Shown here: positions 34,678-46,786 of the stretch, in pieces
How the letters are laid out: the number at the start of each line of letters is the position of its first letter
How positions within the stretch are numbered: position 1 is the stretch's first letter
Assembly: GCA_022393335.1 (NCBI GenBank)
Contig: JAJEKB010021016.1
Coordinates: forward strand, 539,992 to 603,991
DNA length: 64,000 nt
Source of the DNA: Macrotrachela quadricornifera
Lineage: Eukaryota; Rotifera; Eurotatoria; Philodinida; Philodinidae
Direction of reading: 5' to 3'
Position numbers and translations under genes: made by a program
The notes under the pieces: generated by a model
Told to the model about the DNA's origin: nothing
Database searches by the model: none
The model's input: the letters and a program-made list of their open reading frames with translations, nothing else

Positions 34678-36088
34678 TGTCGTTTGAAGAAATCGATGCA
34701 GAAGACAGCACTAGCTCACTGAGTGAAATGAGTTCTCTCAATGAGAATTTTGATACAATGTATCTTGAATCTGACCATTCTGATGAAGACGTTACTGATA
34801 ACAAGACAACTACACGGAAAACAAAGTGACCATTCAGCAGTTTCGTGAAAGTTTTGTACGATCTTTACTTCTTGGTATGCCATTCAAAAAGCTGAAACCT
34901 GGCCCGAGACAACAATCAATCACTCATTTGAAGCCCAAACTAGTTGATCACAAGCTTGAAGAAAAAAAAGGATCTCACCGCGATGTCCGAAGATGCCGTG
35001 TTGGTTGTTACGAGAAAAATAGGCAATAATAATCGAGAGAAGCGTGTCATTCAACAACAAAGAGAATAGAAACTTTCTGTTCTGATTGTACCAAATTGTG
35101 ACGGTTTTCATCTGTCATTAGAGATGGGTGATTTCGATCCGAAAAAAGTGAAGCCTGCGGATTCCGATACAATTCTAATTTTTAATTTCAGTCAAATTGG
35201 AATCGGCAACAGTTTATACGAATTAGAATTTTTTTTCCGAGTAATAGTTAAATCAGTTGTTCAGAAACTTATTGAAACAATATTTGCTAAATAGTTACAT
35301 TAGTAGGTACTCCTAAAAACAATACAATGTGATTCAACTATCTATGAATTAATTTACAAATGTTTTTTTAGTCATATTCACGAGTATTAAAAATAATAAT
35401 CACTATCAAAAAATGGTTTGAGTTCATCAGCTGGTTCCTCAGTGTCATTAATTTTCTTTTAACCAGGCAGATCATTAGAATTTCCATTGATTGTTTACAA
35501 AATCTTTATTGCTTCCTTGTTTTTATTTTTATGTATTTATATTGCGTGAAGAAGTTAACCAAAACGAAAAAGAATGAACGCACTTCAGTTAGTCATTACG
35601 ACGATTAAAGCGTTTTGTTTATAATAAAAACCTCTAAAGAAAAGAAAGAAGTTTGAGAAATAGTGCTAACAAACTATTTTAATAAAAAACATCTAAAATT
35701 AAACAAAAAAAACGAAATTTTGTCGTGATATTTGAAGCAAGATTATTTCTATTCAAAAATAACTGACATTTAGCAATTCCGGTACGATTCCGATTCTAGA
35801 AATAGTTGACTTTGCACATCTCTATTCGTCACGGTTTCTCATGTCGATCATGTTCTTTCCTCTCTTCGTAGCTATATATACTCATATTTGTGTGTTATTT
35901 CTTCAGTCAATAGACTCATAGGCCTCGTTGTCCGTCACAGAAATAATTTTGAAAATAGTAAAGACAAAGCAGATTGCATACTATGTATAACCTTTCGCCT
36001 AAGAATAAAAGGAAAGAAAGCGTTTTTCTATAAAGTTTCTTGTTAAAATATAGCGGGATCCATCGGTGGACCCTAGCGAGCTTAATGG
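34678..36088 (+). mobile_element. piggyBac relict: transposase N-terminus joined to C-terminus
   Basis: The plus strand has an acidic N-terminal transposase segment (MSFEEIDAEDSTSSLSEMSS, then ESDHSDEDVTD) ending at 34829. Overlapping it in another frame is a C-terminal segment (FRESFVRSLLLGMPFKKLKPGP, DHKLEEKKG, CRVGCYEKN) from 34826. The central catalytic region is missing, so this is an internal-deletion derivative. The right end (about 35980-36088) matches the right arm of the element at 11211-12168, with a worn-down palindrome and terminal CCC/TTAA. It also contains a separate hAT-like insertion. Left end coordinates are approximate. Confidence 0.75.
35119..35824. mobile_element. hAT-like MITE nested in the piggyBac relict
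   Basis: The ends read TAGAGATGGGTGAT and, complemented, TAGAGATGTGCAAA, close to hAT termini. The flanking octamers TCTGTCAT and TTCGTCAC agree at five of eight positions and may be a worn 8-bp target duplication. GATTCCGAT and AATTCTAATTT motifs recur inside both ends. It has no transposase. The insertion splits the zinc-ribbon end of the piggyBac transposase. Confidence 0.6.
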
Positions 36089-36477
36089 TCAACATAAATA
36101 TCCTGTCTATGTTCATTTTAAAAAATTCTCTTTTTCTTTAGTTATAGTCTCTGACAATTGCTGATGCAATAATTAATTTATATAGATGCCATTCGAAGTC
36201 TTATTTAAAAATTCTCTGTATTGGTTATAATCATTAAGAATTTTTTTATTAGATTAGATTATTAACTATTTTATTAAAAAGGAAAAGTATATCGAAGATT
36301 TTAATACGAGTCAACGATGTAAAGAGTAACTATCTGATTTATTTGAAAACTAATCATTCTTCTTTGTTCTTACAACAAGTATTAGATGTAATGATTAAAA
36401 TATTTGAACAGTTAAAATTCAACAATAATCTTTCCATTATCCTCCTAAAAAAGTCTTTTGAATATTAGAAATATTTA

Positions 36478-38142
36478 TTACATTTTATTCACCAACAAAT
36501 GCATTGTATTCAAAACAGCATGAAGTGTATTCTGTAAAATTTCCATTTGATCACATAGATAGTTTAATTTTTCTTTAATTCCCTTGATTTCAGCTTTATT
36601 TGTCATCATTTGTTCTACTATTTCTTCAGTTTGTGCACTTGTATTTTGTTGTACAGTCATCAATTCATTAAAACCTAAACACCTATCAACTAAATTATGT
36701 TTTATTTATTGAAAACAATGTATTGATCGAAATAATTTTCCTTGAATTTGAAAGAACTAATTGATTTTGATTTATTTTTTCGTTTTAAATACCAGACTTT
36801 AATGGAAAATTTAATAATATTTGCTGCTTGTTTTTTATGTTTTCCAGCTAATTGTATATTTGATACAAATGTATGTACATATTTTTCTTCTCGAGTTAGT
36901 AATAATTTTAGTGCAAGAATGGCAATAAGAAGAGCAGTTAAAAAAAGACCAAATAAACCAATTATTGCAACAATAACTAATAATTATAATAAAAGAACTC
37001 AATTTGATAAGAATCAAAAAAAACATTCATATTTTCCTTAACTCTTCCACAATATGTTGATGGCCGATAGTAGTAAATGTCATAAGAAAGAGCCACATTC
37101 CATTCGACATAGACCGATGTTCTCCATTATCTGTAAAATCACAGGCACGTAAAGACCAACTTCCAATAAAAAAATAAAAGTACAAATAACAATCATAAAT
37201 CTTGTTGGCCATTGTTCAAGATAAGTTTTCATAAGAAAGAAAAAATTAATCGAGACTTGATTGAGATATCCAAATGATCGTAATGATACATTACGAACTA
37301 AATCTGATTGAAACATAATCACACGACCAAGAAGATAAAGACGAAGAAACACTATTCACATCAGAATTTTTATTTAAAAAGAAAACAAAGATAAAATTTA
37401 CTTGGTAAACCAAGTCCAATATCAATAGCTGTATGAGACATTGGATAAGAAGTTGGTAAAGATGAATTTAGTAATTGAGAAGCTGACTGAGGATAACATC
37501 AAGGTACAGGATGAATTATACAAATTAATACTTCGATTATAACCCGGAAAACTTTTCAAGGTGTTAATTCAACATACCAATATACAATTGAATTTCGAAA
37601 TGAATGAAGTTTTATATTTAAATAATGATAATAAAAAATAAAAATTAGAAGAATAACTGTAGTAATTGTAATTATTAATTTAATAAACCAAGTAGCTTCT
37701 GTATCTTGATTATTAATATTATTAAATATTAATTCATTCTCAACGATCATAAGAACAATACCTGATATACCCAGAAAACACATGATATTGCTTACTGTTG
37801 CACTAGAATAAAAATAAAAAATAAGAATAAAATGAAAAGATATAAGATTTACAGTTGATGATATAAAGAATCTCTTGTATGTAATTGATTTTTAAGAGTA
37901 GTCATTGACATATGTTTAGCTACTGTTGACTTTCGAGCATTAACATTTGAATGTTCATTGTATTGTTTTACTGAACTTTTTTTCTTTAATGATCGATTTG
38001 AAATAGATCGATTTGAATCAGAAATCATAGGAATTATTATTGATGATGATAATATTAAAAAATTCGGTTCTGTTTGTTTGTCAACTGGTAAAATATTTAT
38101 TGATTGTTATTGAGAACTCGCGTTGAAATCTATTGAATACAT
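36478..38142 (-). pseudogene. SK-type calcium-activated potassium channel pseudogene
   Basis: On the minus strand the parts of a KCNN/SK channel follow in order. These are a polar N-terminus from 38142, S1-S2 (NIMCFLGISGIVLMIVENEL, WFIKLIITITTVILLIFIFY), IIHPVP, S3-S4 (FLRLYLLGRVIMFQSDLVRN) and S5 (37080-37352). Then come the pore region, S6 (LFLTALLIAILALKLLL), the calmodulin-binding start TREEKYVHTF and a C-terminal coiled coil ending at 36478. Introns are still visible. It is broken in many ways. In-frame stops follow SSQ, ELTP and HPVP. A one-base shift occurs in a T run near 37175. The selectivity filter GYGD is deleted, with TTIG running directly into the sequence after it. The splice donor after CGR has changed from GT to TT. 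A partial copy lies at 12371-12956. Confidence 0.88.
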
Positions 38143-39210
38143 ATATCTCTACAAATAAAGATAATGATCGTTATTCATTTTTTTTTCTGATACACTCTAG
38201 TAATATTTTTCTCACTATTAGACGGATCGATTATATTTGCATAAATGATCACGATTGTAAATGGCAAGAAGAAAAATAAAAAATAATGCATTCTATTCAC
38301 CATTATTAACATTCATTATTACATATAAAAGAAAGAGATACAGAGGAAAAATATGTATATTAACACAATAGACAAATGTACACATATTTTAGCTTGTTGA
38401 CAACAAGAAAATCGACATAAAAGTGTTAATGTTAAGGTACAATTAATCATTTGTAGACAATCAAAGAAAATGACTGGATATTTAGTGAGCACATGTTGCT
38501 TGTATTATACACGTTGAATGAGATTCAGATCCATTTTCTTCACATAAAAAGCATACAAGTTATCTTTTGATTAAATGAAAATCTCATTCGATTTTTTCCA
38601 TATATACAGTTTAAATTAAAAATATTTTTTCATAGTTCTATTAAATGAATCAAATTTTCAATTAAATATCTATTGAAGAATAAAATTGAGATTGTTTTAT
38701 ACATTTAAATAGTTCATTATTCTCCTTCAGATAAGACTCAAATGATCTATATAAAGAAATTTGCTTTACAATAAAACAAAAGTAATGATCATATCAAATA
38801 TAAAGTAATATCTTTCCTGGAATGGATAATTATAATGATGCAATAATTTTATATGAAACCAAATAAGTATGTCCTGTCATCTCAATACATATTTTCTTTG
38901 TCAAGTGGAAAAGATTCTTTCGTCAAGGTTAGCAATAAGAATAGATAATAAAAGATCAATCAACTTAATTATTTCAAGAATATCTATTCTAGTTGTTGGC
39001 GAGTCGATCTATTTTAATAACTTTGCTTGTCATCAGTTTTTCATCTTTATTCTTCCATTTCAGATACCATTATGGTCTCTATTGATACTATTCTTTTGTG
39101 TTTCTACAGTTTTAATTATCTTTCTCACACTTCTTTTGTTCTTCATGATTTGCATTTTTTCTCTGATTGTCTAAGTCACACTATCATTGTTGTCTTATTT
39201 TGAAATCAAC
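38143..39210. other. AT-rich intergenic stretch
   Basis: No gene recognised. A hydrophobic plus-strand frame at 38869-39174 has no family signature and may be chance. The missing end of the neighbouring GPCR was looked for here and not found. Confidence 0.4.
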
Positions 39211-39473
39211 AGGTACCAGGATCTATTTTTGGGATTTATTCGGATTTTTTTGATAAATTTCCATACATCTTAAAATAAATTCCACAACTCTTATTGAGGG
39301 TGAGGGCGAAAACTAAGTGAGGGTGAGGGCAGAAACTAATTGTGGGTGAGGGCGAGTGCGGAGGATGGGGGCCAAGAGCGAGGGTGCACTGAAATACTAA
39401 ATACAGCTATATAGTCTCAATAAATCCTTAGTAAATAAATAAATCCCAAAAAAATAAGTCTCGGTACGCCCTC
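39211..39473. mobile_element. MITE truncating a GPCR gene
   Basis: The left end AGGTACCAGGATCTATTTTT and the complemented right end AGGGCGTACCGAGACTTATT share GTACC-GA-CT/ATTTTTxGGGATTTATT and form an inverted repeat. Inside are three copies of a GTGAGGGTGAGGGC-containing unit of about 20 bases, G-rich against the AT-rich background. The GPCR frame runs into its right end at about 39470. Confidence 0.65.
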
Positions 39474-40169
39474 AGTTATATACATAAATAACATAAAAAT
39501 CATTTGTCGATCTTTTGATGAAGTAGAATATGAAATGCCATTTTCAGATGGATCGGAAATAATCCTTATACGATATGTACTTCGAATATTTTTTATAGAC
39601 CATAATTCAAATACTATTAATAATAAAAGTGTTAAAAATTCTTTTATAAGAGAATAATAACCAACAAAAACAAGATGAAAATCTTTTTGAAAATAACAAA
39701 CATTATTTCGACCTATTTGTCTAATATTTGACGCTGTTAATGCATAAATATGAAATAATAACCAAAATAATGTTCCAATACTAATACATATATAAGCAAA
39801 ACGATGAGTACTTCGCTGTCGTATACGAACATTTGATGATGTAATAAAAATTCTATCAATAGAAGCTAAAATTAAATAAAATGGACTTAAACAATTAAGT
39901 AAAATTGTAAAATAAAGACGTAGACGACAATTAACTAAATAATATGCACTAGTATCAATATTATATCCAACATCTAATGTTAAAGATAATAATGAAGAAT
40001 AAATATATAATAAATTAACAATATTATATGCAATAAAATAAATTGAACATGGATTTTTTCGTAAATTCTTTTGAGTAAATACAATTAAATTAATAATACA
40101 GCTTATAGTACCTATAAACATTAACAATGGACAAGCAAATTGATATAAATATTTGTCTGCTGATTTCAT
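39417..40169 (-). pseudogene. Rhodopsin-like GPCR, truncated in TM6
   Basis: The open frame starts at Met 40169 and gives 250 residues. TM1 is MFIGTISCIINLIVF, TM2 FIAYNIVNLLYIYSSLL, and TM3 ends with ASIDRIFITSS (a DRY-type motif as DRI). TM4 is SIGTLFWLLFHIYAL, TM5 EFLTLLLLIVFELWSI, and the third loop ends SSKDRQMIFMLFMYIT. There similarity to the intact neighbour at 40999-41961 stops. The last 18 residues (EGVPRLIFLG and onward) are read from the MITE. TM6-TM7 are missing and not found beyond the MITE. Such receptors in bdelloids resemble neuropeptide receptors, but no ligand can be given. A non-functional product is likely. Confidence 0.82.
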
Positions 40170-40998
40170 TGTAATAACTATATTTTGATCGATGAATTTA
40201 TAAGAAAATCAAAATATTTAAAAAGTACTTTTATTGATATTTTATTTCAAAAATAATGGCTACATTTATTCTATAATTATCAAAATAAAAGTCATGATTT
40301 TCATTTTAACAAAAACAACTTATAAGAGTATAATAAATTCTCATTTGTTTAATGAATCGTTTTCATTCTTTTTTAATATTAAAAATTTACATAAAAAATA
40401 TCACAAGATAGATACTATGAAAAGAATAAGGATTAGATTTATAGCGCACAACGTTAAAAAATATATTTCATAATTAAAAGCATATCACAGAATAAAAAAA
40501 TCTGATGTTTATTTATATTCTTGTAAATGCTTGCAAATTACATATACAAATACTATTATGTACTTCCAATTTGCATTTTTTCAACTATTTTTCTTTCCAC
40601 TAAATAATTTTATTATTACTACTTGAAAAAAAAATGTAGTTTACTACTAATAAACTAGAAATTTAAAAAATAAATAATCGAAACATTTATATTCTACTTT
40701 TTAAAATTCTTCTAAGGAAGAAGAGTAGTTTTTAAGGATATAGCTCTCTTTAATCATGTACAAGTCGAGAATTAAAAACCTATAATGATAAATATAATAA
40801 TCAGTGATGAGCAGAGATTATCAATCATTCGTTTTGAAATAATTTATCGATTATATAATTTCAATAAGTAATTCTCAGCAAAATTAAATGATAACTTTTA
40901 TCTAATAATATTACAGCACAATAATAAGATATTTATTTATAATAAAATACAAATATTGACAAAATAACGTTAGATTATTTTTGATAAACACAAAAGAT
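40170..40998. other. AT-rich spacer between GPCR paralogues
   Basis: No gene recognised between the two GPCR copies. A low-complexity plus-strand frame at 40234-40473 is probably chance. Confidence 0.45.
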
Positions 40999-41961
40999 TT
41001 ATTTGTAAAATAATTTTTTAACTTCATTTCGAAATGTTGTTGATGCAAGTAAATTAGTATAAAATCCAGTGCAAAATGGAATATATAAACTAAAAACACT
41101 AACAAGTGAAATGAGAACATCAATCTGTCTTTGAATAAGATTTTTCATATTAGATGGTTTCATTTGTAGATATATAGAAAAAATTGGATACATCCAACTG
41201 AAAATAATATAAACACTAATATCAATAAGAAGAATTATAAGAAGTTGACGTTCTTTCAAAGAAATAAAATGTGAACCATAACCTGATATCGTTTCGTTTG
41301 TTGCTAAAACATGACCAACTCTTACATGACGTAAACTTCGAACATTCTTTATAGACCATAAACTAAAAATAATAAGTAATACAGGAGCAAGAATACCTTT
41401 TATAATAAATGAATAGTAAGCTGAAAACAATAAATATGTATTTGATGAATAATAACAAAAAAAATTATTTGGTGCTAATTCAACAATAGCCGCATAAAAT
41501 AACGTATGAATTTGAAATAAAAACCAAAATAGAGTACCAATAATGATGCATTTATAAGCGAGATTATGAGTACTACATTGACGTGTTCGAACCCTAGATG
41601 AGGTGACCAACACTCGATCAATAGCAGCCAAAATTAAATAAAATGGACCTAATATATCTAATATAGCTGATGTATAAACTTTGGCGCGACAAAAGTCCAA
41701 ATTGTACAAACCAGGATTGATGTTATAACCATTTGCTAGTACTACTGGTAATAATGACAGATAGATTAATAGAATATTTGAAATATTCAATGCTATGAAA
41801 TAGTTTGAACAAGTACTTTTGCGAAGATTCTTTTTACTAAAGACAATTATACTAAATACAGAACTTATTGTACCTATGGCAATTAATATGGGTCCACCAA
41901 ATCGATATAAATATGTTTGTGCTAATATTAATGAACTGCTAAAACTCACATTTGTCGACAT
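40999..41961 (-). CDS. Rhodopsin-like GPCR, intact paralogue
   Basis: A single exon of 320 residues with seven hydrophobic segments. An Asn-containing N-terminus (MSTNVSFSSS) precedes TM1 (GGPILIAIGTISSVFSIIVF) and TM2. TM3 ends with AAIDRVLVTSSRVRTR (DRV in place of DRY). TM4-TM5 follow, then the loop SLKERQLLIILLIDIS leading into TM6, TM7 (VSVFSLYIPFCTGFYTNLL) and a short tail ending EVKKLFYK. The Cys after TM2 (LDFCRAK) and the one before TM5 (FFCYYS) could form the usual disulfide. It is about 50% identical by eye to the truncated copy next door, in the same orientation, so the pair arose by tandem duplication. The ligand is unknown. Confidence 0.88.
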   Translation of the reverse strand: MSTNVSFSSSLILAQTYLYRFGGPILIAIGTISSVFSIIVFSKKNLRKSTCSNYFIALNISNILLIYLSLLPVVLANGYNINPGLYNLDFCRAKVYTSAILDILGPFYLILAAIDRVLVTSSRVRTRQCSTHNLAYKCIIIGTLFWFLFQIHTLFYAAIVELAPNNFFCYYSSNTYLLFSAYYSFIIKGILAPVLLIIFSLWSIKNVRSLRHVRVGHVLATNETISGYGSHFISLKERQLLIILLIDISVYIIFSWMYPIFSIYLQMKPSNMKNLIQRQIDVLISLVSVFSLYIPFCTGFYTNLLASTTFRNEVKKLFYK

Positions 41962-43293
41962 AATGTTGGATTTCTTTGATAATAAACTAAATATAAACTA
42001 ATTAAAATTTCATGTGAATTTTACAGTATAACATTTATTATAAAATATATAACTGATTCCGTTGTCTATAGTATCGTTTGGCCTGCAAAACTGATCATAT
42101 GTTTTTATGATGGTTTCTCATTTGCTTATTTTCTTTTACTATTTTGAATACTCTATCCGTTCATAACCATATTATGAACGTTTGCAAGCAGTTCCAGAAA
42201 ATGTCAACAAATATGTCTCATCTCCTTTTACATCTTCGATGATGCCAATAAACAGTTCAGATGAAATTTTTATTATATAAATAGACTCATCAATTACAAT
42301 ACTATCAACTGTTGAAAAGCACAAATTACTACGGTTTACTATTTTTGAATGATTCACTTTTTGTTGGCTTCCATTAACTTGTGAACGATAGTCCGTCTCA
42401 TCCTAAAACTCTAGCTTATTTCTAACTGTAAAAGATTTAATAATAGAAAAAACTGCTTTTTACCTATCTCTTCAGCAAACCACAAAGAGTAGACAGACAA
42501 TTTTTGCACCATAAATGTTAAATTCCTAAAGCAAATTATAAAATATAGAATAAACTGATTCATTCTCTAGTTGATCTTATCATCCGACTTAACTGAAAAA
42601 TCGGAAGACAAAAAAAAACAATAGATCATTTAATAAATAACTAAAATCTCATATCAGTCCGCACGCCTTACAATACATTTTATACATCATATCCACTAAA
42701 TATAAACGTTGACATGGAATGATACATATTTTAATCAGTAGAAAATATAACATGCGCTTTTTTTTGTATACATTAGAAAAAAAATTACTTTTATGTTCAT
42801 CGAAGTATGATGCTTTTCTCTCTAGTGAAATATTATGAAGAGTGATGTTGTTTAATTTTTTTTCTATTAGTTATTTAATTTTCTTTTCACATTGACAAAG
42901 CTTATGTTTGCTGCATTTTTAATCTTTAAATGCAAACTAGTCTTCAAAGTTAATTAAAGCAGAAAAACAACAATGGTAAAAATAATTAATTCATCTATTT
43001 ATTTCTTCAATTTATATTAGAAATAAGACTTGAAGATAACACTATGAATGGTAGTGAAAATTGCACTTTTTTTTATTAGATCTTTGACATTATAAAATCA
43101 TAAAAAGGAAAGTTATATTTAGTGTTAACATAAAAATTACTATATTGTAAAAAGTGAATAATACTCAAGACAAAATATTTAATTTATAAATTATTGCAAT
43201 ATAAACTTATAAGTTTATAGCCAAACTGAAAAGATAATATCATTGGGATATATTTTATTCAATTACAATTTATATAATTTATTTGTTTAATAT
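41962..43293. other. Intergenic stretch
   Basis: No gene recognised with confidence. A minus-strand frame of 61 codons at 42172-42357 shows reasonable codon content but matches no family I know. The rest is AT-rich with T and A runs. Confidence 0.4.
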
Positions 43294-44149
43294 TTAATCA
43301 TGATACATTTTACATGATGGTTCAAAATGTTTTTGCCATTCACCAATAGTAATATTAGTTTTATTATTTTGTTGTAAATATTTTTCAAGTTTTCGATGTG
43401 ATTCGATTGGTTTTTGATATAAAATATCTGTTCGTAAAACATATTTAATACCTGATTGAACTTTTGATCCTTCATGAAGAATATTATGAATATTAATTAA
43501 AGCTATTCCTTGTTTTGGTTGTATAGTATGAACAGGTTGTTTATTTTCAATATCTCGAAGAAATCGGCAATGTTGTTTATCAGGAAAAAATTTTGTTTCA
43601 CCACCTTGAAAATCATCATTTAAATAAATTAATAATGTTAAAAATGAATGTTGTTTATATGATTGTTGTGATCCATCATTACATGTTATTGTACGACTAT
43701 AACTTCCATCCATATGTTCAGGATATTCTTCATCTTTGTTATATTTATAAAAACGTAATCGATCAACACAACCAACAATTGACCATTCACGTCCTCCAAT
43801 ATCTTTTGTAAAATAAGCATTATCTGCCATCCATTCTAATGTTTGAGGAAGTAATGATGATAGTCGTTGAAATAATTTATCAGCTAATGATTGATCAGTA
43901 ATTACTGTATATTCATTATTTCGAGCATCTTCACGATGTGTACGACCATGACCACCACCTTTAAATAAATATTTTGAGAAAAAAAAAATTTTTTTTTATA
44001 TGTGCTATTAATTTACCTGAAGGAGGACTAGGTTTGAAACCAAATTCTTCTGCACGTGTAATCAATTGTTGACATTCATTTGCAGATAGAAAATTTGGAA
44101 TAATACTAATACGTTCGCCATCGATAAGTTCTCGTTCAAGTTGAAACAT
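43294..44149 (-). CDS. Prolyl-4-hydroxylase-like 2-oxoglutarate/Fe(II) dioxygenase
   Basis: Two exons (44017-44149 and 43294-43958) with a 58-nt GT-AG intron give 265 residues. The N-terminal ISIIPNFLSANECQQLITRA is the usual opening of the P4Hc domain. In the catalytic part, YPEHMDGSY supplies H126 and D128, and ILHEGSKVQSGIKYVLRTD supplies H206. K216 stands ten residues further on to hold 2-oxoglutarate. YLNDDFQGGETKFF and PKQGIALINIH are also typical. There is no signal peptide, transmembrane segment or TPR region, so it resembles stand-alone cytosolic prolyl hydroxylases rather than collagen-type enzymes. The protein substrate is unknown. All catalytic residues are present. Confidence 0.88.
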
Positions 44150-45098
44150 TGTTAAAATTGGTTTTTGTTATCAGAATAGGTTGTTGTTAAATAAGTATAT
44201 CATGAATGTTGAAATTACAATTTGTTTTTATGTAATAGATTAAGAACATATAGAAAAGAAAAAAAAATTATAATTGCACAACCATTACACAAGACAAAGT
44301 TTATTATGTAGTTTCAAAGACACAGCTGGCAAGATAGCTGTAATTTCTTATGATTGCAGTATTTACTGAAGGAATAAGAAAGTTTTTCACTGGTTGCAAC
44401 CAGTTCCAATCAAAATACAAAGAATAATATAAAATTATTTTTCATTTTTCATTTGATAAAAGAGAGGAATAACACATGACAATTTTGGTCAAATATACCG
44501 ATTAATTAATCGTCTGTATTTATAGAGTCGCTACAATAACATTCATCGAATAAACATGAGACAAAAAGGTTTCAATAAAGTATTCGTAATATCACAGTTG
44601 GAGAAATTCTTAATCAAAGATCAATATTAAATGGTTTTCGATATGTTTAAAGATTTCCTCAGATGGTTATAGTTAGAAAGACAAGTAGAATAATCAATCT
44701 AAAGGATATGTAAAAATATTTATGTAAGGACAGGCAAAAATTATGTTACTACAGAAAATAAAAACTTTTATTTGTCTATCTATTTATCGAAATAAAGAAA
44801 AGTGAAAAACTGAGATGACAAAAAATTTCACTACCTATGTTATTATGATTGGTAGAGTAGCAATTTTTATTTTATTTGCATAATGAAGTATCTAAATGTC
44901 TATCTTCTCATTTGAGATATTATCAATCATTTGATTTTATTGAATGAAAAAAAATTGTTTTTCTTCGAGTATAATATTAAAGGTCATATTTTAATTAATA
45001 ATCAACAAATGTCATACAAACAATTGGCTAGACCAATACTTAAATATTTTACACAAAAAAAGCAAAAGATTAGTTATCTTCATTCTCACTCTTTATAA
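44150..45098. other. AT-rich intergenic stretch
   Basis: No gene, RNA or clear repeat recognised. Confidence 0.45.
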
Positions 45099-45100
45099 TA

Positions 45101-46354
45101 TTGGGTTGATTCAAAGTCTCCGCCGATTTTTTTATAAATCTTTTGAATCTATTTGTGAATATTATCTATGTCTGTCTTATATATATATCATAATACATGA
45201 TGAGTATTATAACGACATTAACAAATATTCTCAACTATAAATATTTTAAATTAAAAAATATTCCAAATTCCTACTCATGTTTGATACTGTATGTTGTATG
45301 AGTTCAAACTCGGCAACAATGCAAGTGACGCTGTCTGCAATATCTTTACTACTCTCGGGGAAAGTACAGTTTCTGATCGCACATGTCGTGATTGCTTCAA
45401 AATAGTTCGAGAAAATGATATGTCATTGGAAGATCATCCAAGGACCAGAGGTCCTCTCAAATGTGATGTACAGCGATTGGAAGAACTAATAGAAGACAAC
45501 CCACGGCTAATCAGTCGTGAGTTATCGACCATCATCGGCTGCAACCAATCCACCATTTATCATCATTTAAACCAAATGGGAAAAGTCAATAAACTTGGGT
45601 CATGGGTTCCACACCAACTGACATCAGACAACATTCAACGGAGGATCAACATCTACAACTCTTTATCATCAGAGTCTAATCAATACAAGTTTATCCAGCA
45701 AATCGTCACTGGTGACGATTTGCTGGGTCTTCTACGTTAACCATACACGTAAGCGTCAACGGGTCAATCAAGGAGAATTGTCGGAACCAGAGCTGAAAGC
45801 CAACCTGCATCCAAAAAAGATGATGTTGTCAATTTAGTGAAATTTTCAAGGCATAATCTACTATAAAGTTCTTCCTCCTAACACCACCGTCGACTTCGAG
45901 CTGTACTACAAACAAATCCAAAAATTTAAAGGTTGTTCTGTAAGTCAAACGTCTAGAACGACATAGAGTTTGGTTACTTCATGACAATGCTAGACCTCAT
46001 GTTTTAAAGATCACTCGGAGGAAACTGAAAGAATTGGACTGGGAGGCTTAATTACATCCACCATATTCACAAAACCTAGCGCCATCAGATTATCATCTGT
46101 TCCGCTCACTTCGCAATCACTTGCGCGGGAAACACTTCGACGAACAAGACCATGTAAAATCGGACCTCGAAACTTTTTTTCAGTCTTTGTCTAAGAAATT
46201 CTTTGAGGAAGGTATTATGAATTTGCCTAAGAGATGGGAATATGTCGCCGATAATACTAGTGCATATGTTGTTGATTAATGATCTTTTGTTTCAATAAAA
46301 TTTTAAAAAATTAGAAGGAAAAAAAAATCGACGGAAACTTTTGCATCAACCAAA
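45101..46354 (+). mobile_element. Dead mariner element with TIRs and TA duplication
   Basis: The element is 1254 bp, typical for mariner. The ends TTGGGTTGATTCAAAGTCTC and the complement of TTTGGTTGATGCAAAAGTTT are flanked by TA (45099-45100 and 46355-46356). The transposase starts near 45288 with a mariner HTH (GESTVSDRTCRDCF) and continues to IVTGDD, where a shift breaks the frame at 45740. Further pieces are WVFYVNHTRKRQ, the LLHDNARPH-like segment near 45980 and LAPSDYHLFRSLRNHLRGKHF. Several stops and shifts follow. It is clearly inactive, but its ends are well conserved. Confidence 0.88.
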
Positions 46355-46356
46355 TA

Positions 46357-46786
46357 GCTGCTTTATTGTACGATGATACTACATATCGCATACGAATTCA
46401 ACTGGATTACTCTTCACCATCTAGTAGAGGATCATTGAACAGCCACTGCAATTTAGTACAAGATGTTAATGTCTATATTGACCTCAATAATGACAGGACC
46501 TACGAACGAATCAGAAAGTCATATGCCACATCGATGACCCTTACCTAGTTCCATGCCACTTGGTATTTATGACCTAGAGATTTATATTCCAATTGTCAAT
46601 GAACGGAATATAAGATTCGGTTCACATAACATGCGAATTATTGTAATGCCTAGTGATGAATATGTAAGAAAATGTGGTCGCACAGATTATCGTGAAGTAA
46701 GACACTATACAGTTAATGTGATTCCTAAAACAACAACATATGGTGGTAAGAAATTTTTTTTTTTGAAAAAGTTACTTTTACAATAA
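46357..46786 (+). pseudogene. GEVED-like domain exon, frameshifted, next to mariner
   Basis: Directly after the right TA of the mariner the plus strand reads AALLYDDTTYRIRIQLDYSS. It continues DVNVYIDLNNDRTYERI, breaks by a one-base shift near 46545, and resumes in another frame as MPLGIYDLEIYIPIVNE and MRIIVMPSDEYVRKCGRTDY followed by EVRHYTVNV, up to a GT donor at about 46745. A YIDLNxD motif followed by a CGxTDYxEVxxYTV end resembles the GEVED domain of secreted or surface proteins. It is an exon fragment; the rest of the gene was not found on either side. Confidence 0.55.

Noticed and set aside
38869..39174. Hydrophobic 101-codon plus-strand frame, possible membrane protein
   Set aside because: No family similarity and a composition expected from T-rich DNA read in one frame; no splice or start context.
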